Shown here: in pieces, positions 5,899 to 11,087 of the stretch
Layout: every line of letters starts with the position of its first letter
Position numbering within the stretch: position 1 is the first letter of the stretch
NCBI GenBank assembly: GCA_026786155.1
Contig: JAJAYR010000451.1
Coordinates: 1 to 11,087, forward strand
Length of the DNA stretch: 11,087 nt
Direction of reading: 5' to 3'
From: Pyrinomonadaceae bacterium
Lineage (GTDB): Bacteria; Acidobacteriota; Blastocatellia; Pyrinomonadales; Pyrinomonadaceae
Notes under the pieces: generated by a model
Told to the model about the DNA's origin: nothing
Seen by the model: the letters and a program-made list of their open reading frames with translations, nothing else
Databases searched by the model: none
Program-made: the position numbers and the translations under genes

Positions 5899-6476
5899 TT
5901 TTTTTTCTTGGCTTCTAAATTAAATTTTTGCAGCAGCCATTTCAAAACAGCTTCCTGATCGTTGATTGTCGCTCGCCGGATTTGGGCGATCAGATGAATT
6001 TGATCGGGTTTCGGCAGTGCCGTATTTTGCAAACCTTCGTTACAGTTTGTGCAAACGGCGCGAAGATTTTGCGGAGTGTCGTCGCCGCCTTTCGATTTAT
6101 CGAGAATATGTCCCATCGTCAAGCGCACCGTTCGATTGCTTCCGAACGGATCAGGATCGCCCGCCGCGACTCCGCACATCTGGCAAGTGTAACCATTTCT
6201 TTCAAGCACCCAAGCGCGAGTTTCCTTTGAGATGCTGCGTGCGAAAGCCGGAACTCTTTTGTCTGTTTCCAAAAGATATTGATTTGGTTTTAGGTTTGCG
6301 CGGTCTTTGTGAGAAAGAATTTGATAGCCGTCTTCATTTCGCAGTTCACGAACTCTTCGCGCCCATTCCACCGCACCGCCGCTGGCGTTTTGAATGTCCT
6401 TCGATTCAAGCACTTTGCCGATGTTCTGTAAGAAATACTCAAGAATTAACTGCTTCGATCCGGGTTTTCGAGACAT
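5895..6476 (-). CDS. HNH endonuclease, probable type II restriction enzyme
   Basis: The 193-residue protein has an N-terminal winged-helix-like region (about 8-62; QLILEYFLQNIGKVLESKDI, then WARRVRELRNEDGY) and a C-terminal HNH nuclease. Zinc ligands are Cys98/Cys101 (CQMC) and Cys142/Cys145 (CTNC). The catalytic His is His123 in MGHILDKSKGGDD, with Asn137 (QNLR) and Asn146 completing the HNH pattern. Its start lies inside the 3' end of the methyltransferase gene (38-bp overlap), so the two are translationally coupled. The RNA carries AAAAGG about nine bases before the ATG. Methyltransferase first, nuclease second is a sensible order for protecting the host. The recognition site cannot be told. 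Alternatives are a homing or nicking HNH enzyme, less likely given the coupling. Its stop overlaps the dehydratase stop from the other strand. Confidence 0.85.
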   Translation of the reverse strand: MSRKPGSKQLILEYFLQNIGKVLESKDIQNASGGAVEWARRVRELRNEDGYQILSHKDRANLKPNQYLLETDKRVPAFARSISKETRAWVLERNGYTCQMCGVAAGDPDPFGSNRTVRLTMGHILDKSKGGDDTPQNLRAVCTNCNEGLQNTALPKPDQIHLIAQIRRATINDQEAVLKWLLQKFNLEAKKKN

Positions 6477-7335
6477 ATTTTTTAGCCTTTTGTTTAGGTT
6501 TCGGAGACATTCTTAACTGAGGTTGAACAGCTTCTGCGCTAGCTTTACTCATTTGAGCGTATTTCGGATTTAGTTCGATTAAAACAGCTTTGCGATTTAC
6601 TTCATTCGCCGCAATTCCGGTCGTTCCAGACCCGCCGAAAGGATCGAGAACCGCATCGCCTTCACGCGAACCCAAAAGAATACATCGTCGCGCCAATTCA
6701 CGCGGGAATGTCGCCGGATGTCCGTTTCTGCTCGAATCGGGACCAAGTATCCAATAATTGCGAAGATTCGCGCCGCTTTCTTCTCTCACGCCGTTCGGAT
6801 CGTAAAAATACTTCGGCGATTTAGCGAACATAAATACTTCTTCGGTTGCGTTCGTCGGTCTGTTTTTTACGCTTTCAGGCATCGCATTTTTTTTAATCCA
6901 AGATATTCTCGACCTTAAAATCCAACCGTCCGCCTGTAAAGCGAAGGCGACACGCCAAGGCAATCCGAACAAATCCCTATCTTTTAGTCCCCAACAGTCA
7001 GGGACTTTGCAATTACGTTTTTGAATCAATTTCTTCGTATTACCGACCATTGCATTTGGTCCGCAATTACCGACTCCGCCATTTCTCGCATAACCATCGC
7101 CGACATTAAGCCAAACCGTTCCGTCTTTGCGTAAAACGCGATGCACTTCTCGAAATATCGCCACAAGATTTTCGACATAAATCTCCGGCGACGATTCAGC
7201 CCCGATTTGCGCCGAGTGATCGTAATCGCGCAAGCCCCAATACGGCGGCGAGGTTACACAGCATTGAATAGATTCAGCCGCTAGAGTTGGTAAGATTTTG
7301 AGACTATCACCTATTAGAATTTGCAATTTACTCAT
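6439..7335 (-). CDS. Site-specific DNA methyltransferase, beta class (N4-cytosine or N6-adenine)
   Basis: The 298-residue enzyme transfers a methyl group from S-adenosylmethionine to an exocyclic amino group in DNA. Motif IV, TSPPYWGLRDY (28-38), is N-terminal, and motif I, LDPFGGSGTTG (230-240), is C-terminal. This order defines the beta class. SPPY, rather than DPPY, fits N4-cytosine enzymes but also occurs in N6-adenine enzymes, so the modified base is open. The region between (about 85-200, with GLKDRDLFGLPWRVAFALQ and RISWIKKNAMPES) should include the target-recognition part. The C-terminus is a basic Lys-rich tail encoded within the overlap with the HNH nuclease gene. The two genes form an apparent operon. 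The coding sequence looks more A/T-rich and less GCG/CGC-rich than its neighbours, which suggests acquisition by transfer (judged by eye). Confidence 0.92.
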   Translation of the reverse strand: MSKLQILIGDSLKILPTLAAESIQCCVTSPPYWGLRDYDHSAQIGAESSPEIYVENLVAIFREVHRVLRKDGTVWLNVGDGYARNGGVGNCGPNAMVGNTKKLIQKRNCKVPDCWGLKDRDLFGLPWRVAFALQADGWILRSRISWIKKNAMPESVKNRPTNATEEVFMFAKSPKYFYDPNGVREESGANLRNYWILGPDSSRNGHPATFPRELARRCILLGSREGDAVLDPFGGSGTTGIAANEVNRKAVLIELNPKYAQMSKASAEAVQPQLRMSPKPKQKAKKYVSKTRIEAVNS

Positions 7336-7546
7336 TTCAACTGTTATTTTGACCTAAACCTTATTGACAAGCAATTAGATCAATAACTATTTTCTTGAAT
7401 TTTCAAGGACAATTTTCCTTTTGAACTTTAGGTTAAACACTTGTGCCAATAAATGTTGATTGATTCGGACAAAAGCAAAACTTGTGGCAAATTATTGGAG
7501 CAAAAGTGTTCCACGCTTGCGCTCCAATCGAAGAATCGGAAAAATT
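7336..7546. promoter_or_regulatory. Divergent intergenic region between methyltransferase and HMG-CoA reductase genes
   Basis: About 210 A/T-rich bases contain no convincing gene. A consensus TTGACA lies on the plus strand at 7364-7369, but the best -10 candidates near 7385-7392 (ACTATT, CTATTT) are poor. Two small overlapping palindromes occur: CTTGAA-TT-TTCAAG at 7394-7407 and AAGGA-CAATTT-TCCTT at 7405-7420. They could be operator sites for a regulator of the restriction-modification genes, but no controller (C) protein gene is seen. The minus-strand promoter for the methyltransferase is not clear. Confidence 0.3.
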
Positions 7547-8716
7547 ATGACCGCTAAAATTCCGCGCGATAAAAATAACGATTACACAAAAGAAATTGCC
7601 GAAACGCGGCGCGATTTCGCCCAAAAACAAACGAACGCCGAATTAAATCACGTTGGACAATTTTCGTTTGCGCCGGATGTTTTGCAGGGCAATATCGAAA
7701 ACTTCATCGGTGTCGCGCAAGTTCCGATTGGACTGGCGGGCGCGTTGCTCGTCAACGGCGAATATGCGAAGGGCGAATTTTTCGTGCCGCTGGCGACGAC
7801 CGAAGGAACTTTGGTGGCGAGTTATAATCGCGGAATGAAACTGCTGCGCGAATCGGGCGGCGTAACGACGACCGTCGTTGACGACGCGATGCAGCGTGCG
7901 CCGGTTTTCGTCTTTCCGTCGGCGCGTGAAGCCCAAAAGTTTTCAATTTGGGTCAAAGAAAATTTCGACGAAATAAAATCGAAAGCCGAAACCACGACGA
8001 GCGTCGGGAAACTGCGCGACATTCAACAATTCCCCGCGAGCCGATTTTTATATTTGCGATTTAATTACACGACGGGCGACGCGGCGGGGCAGAATATGGT
8101 CGGGAAAGCGACGAAAGCGGCTTGCGATTGGATAAAATCAGTTTATAAAAACATCGAACGCTATCAACTCGAAGGCAGTTTGGCGACCGACAAAAAGACT
8201 TCGTTCGTCAACACTTTGCACACACGCGGCAAAAAAGTTATCGCCGAAGCGACGATTCCGGCGGCGAAATTAAAGGAAATAATGCACGTTTCCGTCGAAC
8301 AGATTTTTGAAGCGCGTTTGACATCGCAGCTCGGCGGCTATCTCGCGGGCGTGAACAACAACGGAGCGCATTCGGCGAACGGCATTACGGCGATGTTTAT
8401 CGCCTGCGGGCAGGATGTCGCCAACGTCGCCGAATCTTCGGCGGCAGCGGTTTACGCGGAAATCACAAAAACGGGCGATTATTATTTTTCGATTACGATT
8501 CCGTCTTTAATCGTCGCCACTTACGGCGGCGGAACGGGACTTCCGACCCAGCGCGAATGTCTGGAACTGCTCGGCTGCTACGGCAAAGATAAAGTTAAAA
8601 AATTCGCCGAAATCGTCGCGGCAACCGTTCTATGCGGCGAACTTTCGCTGGGAACGGCGGTCATCGCCGACGAATGGGTTTCGTCGCACGAACAACTCGG
8701 GCGCAATCGTCCGTAA
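7547..8716 (+). CDS. Hydroxymethylglutaryl-CoA reductase, soluble catalytic domain
   Basis: The enzyme reduces HMG-CoA to mevalonate in the cytoplasm, using NAD(P)H. From the ATG at 7547 it has 389 residues and no membrane anchor. Visible motifs are ENFIGVAQVPIGLAG (51-65), the substrate loop PLATTEGTLVAS with catalytic Glu86, the DKK motif with Lys216, GQDVAN with Asp290, and the C-terminal SSHEQLGRN with His381. These correspond to the four catalytic residues of the human enzyme (Glu559, Lys691, Asp767, His866). The general style is nearer class I than the classical bacterial class II. An upstream in-frame ATG at 7460 would add 29 poorly typical basic residues; I prefer 7547. No other mevalonate-pathway gene is in the window, so the pathway served, isoprenoid or other, is unknown. 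The 111-bp repeat element starts one base after the stop. Confidence 0.9.
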   Translation: MTAKIPRDKNNDYTKEIAETRRDFAQKQTNAELNHVGQFSFAPDVLQGNIENFIGVAQVPIGLAGALLVNGEYAKGEFFVPLATTEGTLVASYNRGMKLLRESGGVTTTVVDDAMQRAPVFVFPSAREAQKFSIWVKENFDEIKSKAETTTSVGKLRDIQQFPASRFLYLRFNYTTGDAAGQNMVGKATKAACDWIKSVYKNIERYQLEGSLATDKKTSFVNTLHTRGKKVIAEATIPAAKLKEIMHVSVEQIFEARLTSQLGGYLAGVNNNGAHSANGITAMFIACGQDVANVAESSAAAVYAEITKTGDYYFSITIPSLIVATYGGGTGLPTQRECLELLGCYGKDKVKKFAEIVAATVLCGELSLGTAVIADEWVSSHEQLGRNRP

Positions 8717-8717
8717 C

Positions 8718-8828
8718 GGAACGCCGGCATCTTGCCGGCAATGAACGCCTCAAGCGTTCAAACAGTCTCGTAATGAAAGTTTGCTACATCGCTCTGCGCG
8801 ATGTTTGCCGGCAGGATGCCGGCGTTCC
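8718..8828. repeat. 111-bp inverted-repeat element with two internal hairpins (MITE/REP-like)
   Basis: The terminal arms 8718-8740 and 8806-8828 are reverse complements over 23 bases with one mismatch (a G-T pair in RNA). Both are built on GCCGGC palindromes (GGAACGCCGGCATC at the left end). Inside are two seven-bp hairpins with five-base loops: TGAACGC-CTCAA-GCGTTCA (8742-8760) and ACATCGC-TCTGC-GCGATGT (8786-8804). The element occupies 111 of the 115 bases between the HMG-CoA reductase stop (8716) and the MFS start (8832). No coding capacity or target-site duplication is obvious. Such elements are usually multi-copy and are often mis-annotated as short proteins. I infer a non-autonomous mobile or REP-type repeat. 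Confidence 0.88.
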
Positions 8829-8831
8829 AAT

Positions 8832-10163
8832 ATGAAAAAATCAGCCGTTTGGTATGCCTTATTCGTTTTGTTTGCCGTCAACACGATGAACTTTTTCGAC
8901 CGCCAGATTTTGGGCGCGGTCGGCGAGCCGATTCGCAAGGAATTCGGTTTGAGCGATGCCGCGCTCGGTGCTTTGGGAACGGCGTTCACGCTTTTGTATG
9001 CGTTTGTCGGCGTTCCGCTTGGGCGTTTGGCGGATAAAATCGGGCGCAAAGGAATTCTTTCGGCGGGCGTTTTAGTGTGGAGTTTGCTGACCGTCGGTTC
9101 AGGTTTGGCGCAGAATTTCTGGCAGATTTTCGCGCTGCGGCTCGGTGTCGGAGTCGGCGAAGCGTCGTGCGCTCCGGCGGCGACTTCTTTAATCGGCGAT
9201 TTATTTCCGGCAAATTGGCGGGCAAAGGCTCTCTCGATTTTTATGCTCGGTCTGCCGGTCGGCGTGGCTTTGAGCTTTGCCGTCAGCGGCACGATTGCCA
9301 AAGATTACGGTTGGCGGACGGCGTTTTTTGTCGCGGGCGTTCCGGGAGTTTTGTGCGCGATTGCCGTTTTATTTATCAAAGAACCGAAACGCGGCGCGAC
9401 TGAAATTCATAATATCGGCGAACAGAAACGTGAAGGCTCACCATATAAATTAATTCTCGCGTCGCCGACGATGCGCTGGCTGATTCTGTCCGGCGCACTC
9501 CACAATTTTAATATGTATGCCATCGGCGCGTTTATCACGCCGTTTTTGATGCGCTATCACGGCGCGGATATTCAACAAGCGAACTTCGTTTCGATGATTG
9601 TTTACGGCGTGATGGGTGCGCCCGGATTGCTGATCGGCGGCTTTATCGGCGACGCGGTGATGAAAAAACGGACGAACGGCAGAATGCTCGTCGGCGCGAC
9701 GGCGATTTTGTTTTCGATTCCGCTGCTTTATTTCGCGCTCGGACAGCCGCGCGGCGCGATGACGGCGTTTTTGATTTTAATGGGCGCGGGCTGCGCTCTG
9801 ATGTATTTTTATTATTCGACCGTTTATTCGACGATTCAGGACATCGTTGAGCCGGGCTTGCGCGGCACGGCAATGGCGGTTTATTTTTTTGCGATGTATG
9901 TTTTGGGCGCGTCTTTAGGACCATATGCGACGGGAGTTTTGAGCGATTTTTTCACCAAACGCGCCGCCGCCACCGCTGGAATTATTGATTTATCGCAAAC
10001 CGCGCTCGAACCGTTTCGCGCCGAAGGTTTGCATACGGCGATGTATGCGATTCCGATTTTAAGCGTTTTGCTGACTATCGTTTTATTCGCCGCTTCGCGC
10101 ACCGTCACGAAGGATATTGAGAAAATCCAAAATTGGATGAAAGAGTCAGCGCACGATAAATAG
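8832..10163 (+). CDS. MFS transporter, Spinster-like family
   Basis: A 443-residue inner-membrane secondary transporter with about twelve hydrophobic segments. NFFDRQ lies at 20-25 in the first helix. The MFS motif A loop GVPLGRLADKIGRK is at 60-73. RLGVGVGEASCAPAATSLIGDLFP (103-126, with Glu110 and Pro115) is characteristic of Spinster-type proteins, whose animal members move lysophospholipids and sphingosine-1-phosphate. A charged cytoplasmic loop (about 198-215, EPKRGATEIHNIGEQKREG) separates the two halves. The substrate of bacterial members is not predictable. I start it at the ATG at 8832 because this gives a normal short basic N-terminus (MKKS). Any longer frame would translate the repeat element. 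The repeat ends three bases before this ATG, leaving no room for an independent Shine-Dalgarno sequence. Confidence 0.9.
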   Translation: MKKSAVWYALFVLFAVNTMNFFDRQILGAVGEPIRKEFGLSDAALGALGTAFTLLYAFVGVPLGRLADKIGRKGILSAGVLVWSLLTVGSGLAQNFWQIFALRLGVGVGEASCAPAATSLIGDLFPANWRAKALSIFMLGLPVGVALSFAVSGTIAKDYGWRTAFFVAGVPGVLCAIAVLFIKEPKRGATEIHNIGEQKREGSPYKLILASPTMRWLILSGALHNFNMYAIGAFITPFLMRYHGADIQQANFVSMIVYGVMGAPGLLIGGFIGDAVMKKRTNGRMLVGATAILFSIPLLYFALGQPRGAMTAFLILMGAGCALMYFYYSTVYSTIQDIVEPGLRGTAMAVYFFAMYVLGASLGPYATGVLSDFFTKRAAATAGIIDLSQTALEPFRAEGLHTAMYAIPILSVLLTIVLFAASRTVTKDIEKIQNWMKESAHDK

Positions 10164-10202
10164 TTTTGGGAATTGGCAATTTGGGTTAAAATGAGTTTTA
10201 TT

Positions 10203-10439
10203 ATGCCAACCGTAAAAACGAAAGTAATCAATATTGACCCGGAAATTATGAGCGGAACGCCGGTTTTTAACGGAACGCGCGTTCCGGTCCAATCGCTTTT
10301 CGACTGGCTGGAAACCGAAACGCTCGACGAGTTTTTGGAAAATTTTCCGACGGTTTCGAGAGCGCAGGCGATAGAAGTTCTGCAATTTGCCGAGCGATTG
10401 GTTACGTCGCCGAGAATTCTCAATGAAAATCCTGCTTGA
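10203..10439 (+). CDS. DUF433 domain protein, probable antitoxin
   Basis: The 78-residue protein carries the DUF433 core: INIDPEIMSGTPVFNGTRVPV (about 8-28) followed by a helical part with DEFLENFPTVSRAQAIEVLQFAERLV. DUF433 proteins are small, helix-turn-helix-like, and usually encoded just upstream of a PIN-like DUF5615 protein, where they are considered antitoxins. That arrangement is present here, with a 17-bp overlap. I chose the ATG at 10203 because the domain begins soon after it. The in-frame ATG at 10191 would add four residues and the TTG at 10173 ten more of no evident domain value. No strong ribosome-binding site is seen for any of them. With the partner broken, the gene may be a leftover or a stand-alone regulator. 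Confidence 0.82.
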   Translation: MPTVKTKVINIDPEIMSGTPVFNGTRVPVQSLFDWLETETLDEFLENFPTVSRAQAIEVLQFAERLVTSPRILNENPA

Positions 10440-10715
10440 CGAAAATCTGCCGAAAAAGTTGAAAATCAATTTTGCCGCCGAACACGAAGTTCACACCGTG
10501 CGCGAAAAAGATTGGAACGGCAAGCGCAACGGCGAATTATTAGGCTTGATGACGCTCGACGGTTTCAACAAAATATCCGGCGGTTTCCAATCAAGTTGAT
10601 TATTCTTGACGCGCCCAACAACAAAATCGAAACATTGATTCCATACGTTGAAAAACTCACCGCAATTTTATCCGCGTCTTTAGAAAACCAAATCGTTATT
10701 ATTAATCTTGATTAA
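10423..10715 (+). pseudogene. DUF5615 PIN-like toxin, disrupted by an internal frameshifting deletion
   Basis: The frame from the ATG at 10423 encodes a good DUF5615 N-terminus (MKILLDENLPKKLK, EHEVHTVREKDWNGKRNGELLGLM), then drifts after about residue 47 and stops at 10599 as a 58-residue product. The expected C-terminal half continues in another frame from about 10560 to the TAA at 10713-10715 (RFQQNIRRFPIKLIILDAP, then TLIPYVEKLTAIL). The segment normally between them, the ITxDxN-like strand and loop with a catalytic acidic residue, is missing. The join is the word CGGTTTC at 10560-10566. It reads as the end of the N-part (D-G-F) in one frame and the start of the C-part (R-F-Q) in the other. 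I infer a deletion between two CGGTTTC copies. The product is very likely inactive. Confidence 0.82.
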
Positions 10716-10800
10716 GCAAGCAACTTTCAAAAGTTATAAATAATCGTGTTAAAATATCGCAGCGAAAAAATTTTAAAAACCAAATTTAATTATAAAAATT
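10716..10800 (+). promoter_or_regulatory. A/T-rich leader upstream of methylmalonyl-CoA mutase
   Basis: These 85 bases separate the broken toxin from the mutase. A small palindrome AACTT-TCAA-AAGTT lies at 10722-10735. TAAAAT at 10750-10755 is a plausible -10 element, but no good -35 lies at 16-18 bases. The 45 bases before the ATG are almost all A/T and contain no Shine-Dalgarno sequence, as for most genes in this window. The region probably holds the mutase promoter, but I cannot place it firmly. Confidence 0.3.
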
Positions 10801-11087
10801 ATGCCTGAAGGTAAAGAAGTATTATCGGAAAAACAAACGGAAGTCGAGCGTTGGGAAACAGAAACATTACGGAAAGTTTTAGACAAATCGCCTGAGCGGA
10901 AAACGAGTTTTGAAGGCGTTTCACTCGAACCTGTCGAACGACTTTACACCGAATCTGACGTTGAGAACACGGACGAAATCGGCTTTCCCGGCGAATATCC
11001 GTATAAACGCGGCATTCATCCGACGGGCTATCGCGGGCGGATCTGGACGATGCGCCAATTTGCCGGATTTTCTTCGCCCGAAGAAAC
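10801..11087 (+). CDS. Methylmalonyl-CoA mutase large subunit, N-terminal part (runs off right edge)
   Basis: Ninety-five complete codons are present. The start is followed by a charged helical leader and then the family signature: FPGEYPYKRGIHPTGY (62-77), RGRIWTMRQFAGF (78-90) and SSPEE. This is the beginning of the substrate-binding TIM barrel of adenosylcobalamin-dependent acyl-CoA mutases, which interconvert (R)-methylmalonyl-CoA and succinyl-CoA in propionate, branched-chain amino acid and related metabolism. Tyr77 sits where methylmalonyl-CoA mutases have a tyrosine and isobutyryl-CoA mutases a phenylalanine, supporting the methylmalonyl assignment. The deciding Arg or Gln further on is outside the window. 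Whether the cobalamin-binding domain is fused or encoded separately cannot be seen. Confidence 0.9.
   Translation, partial: MPEGKEVLSEKQTEVERWETETLRKVLDKSPERKTSFEGVSLEPVERLYTESDVENTDEIGFPGEYPYKRGIHPTGYRGRIWTMRQFAGFSSPEE

Noticed and set aside
5860..5906. Hairpin GCCGA-TTATT-TCGGC plus T-run as a terminator for the dehydratase gene
   Set aside because: The hairpin is inside the coding region and about 25 bases from the T-run, too far for an intrinsic terminator.
7460..7546. Longer N-terminus for HMG-CoA reductase from the ATG at 7460
   Set aside because: The 29 extra residues are basic, match no family feature that I know, and overlap the A/T-rich intergenic region. Not excluded, only less likely.
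8781..8831. Longer N-terminus for the MFS transporter
   Set aside because: It would translate the inverted-repeat element into a Cys/Arg-rich stretch; MKKS at 8832 is a normal transporter start.
10560..10587. CGGTTTC at 10560 and 10581 as evidence for a duplication causing the toxin frameshift
   Set aside because: The two copies are 21 bases apart and in the same frame, so a duplication between them would not shift the frame. The sequence between them also matches the expected protein.

Overview
The window reads as a stretch of an ordinary bacterial chromosome of medium GC content, probably Acidobacteriota and perhaps Blastocatellia/Pyrinomonadaceae. That placement is an inference from protein style, weak Shine-Dalgarno use, A/T-rich leaders and abundant short palindromic intergenic repeats, and nothing in the window proves it. 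No rRNA, tRNA, CRISPR array, transposase or phage gene is visible.

Layout, left to right: (i) the start of a secreted Pro/Thr/Asn-rich protein runs off the left edge on the minus strand (1-357). (ii) Divergent from it is an NtrC-type sigma-54 response regulator (578-1933). (iii) A cluster of triloop hairpins (1978-2154) precedes a Uma2-family nuclease-fold protein (2173-2811), which ends tail to tail with a minus-strand lipoprotein (2815-3339). (iv) An ABC-2 permease (3426-4247) is followed directly by a perfect 24-bp inverted repeat. (v) A 4-hydroxybutyryl-CoA dehydratase-like gene (4363-5898) has the clearest promoter and ribosome-binding site in the window. (vi) A minus-strand methyltransferase/HNH endonuclease pair (7335 down to 5895) looks like a compact type II restriction-modification module. 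(vii) A soluble HMG-CoA reductase (7547-8716) is separated from a Spinster-like MFS transporter (8832-10163) by a 111-bp inverted-repeat element that almost exactly fills the gap. (viii) A DUF433/DUF5615 toxin-antitoxin-type pair follows, in which the putative toxin is broken by a frameshifting internal deletion (10203-10715). (ix) The start of a methylmalonyl-CoA mutase large subunit runs off the right edge (10801-11087).

Functionally, three genes act on CoA thioesters: 4-hydroxybutyryl-CoA dehydratase, HMG-CoA reductase and methylmalonyl-CoA mutase. They are interrupted by unrelated accessory genes and do not form one operon. The accessory layer consists of the restriction-modification pair, the decayed toxin-antitoxin pair, the Uma2 protein and three or four families of palindromic repeats.

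I found no convincing wholly new system. The best leads are the repeat elements that abut coding boundaries, the dehydratase with unusual cluster-ligand spacing, and the toxin lost by what looks like a microhomology deletion.
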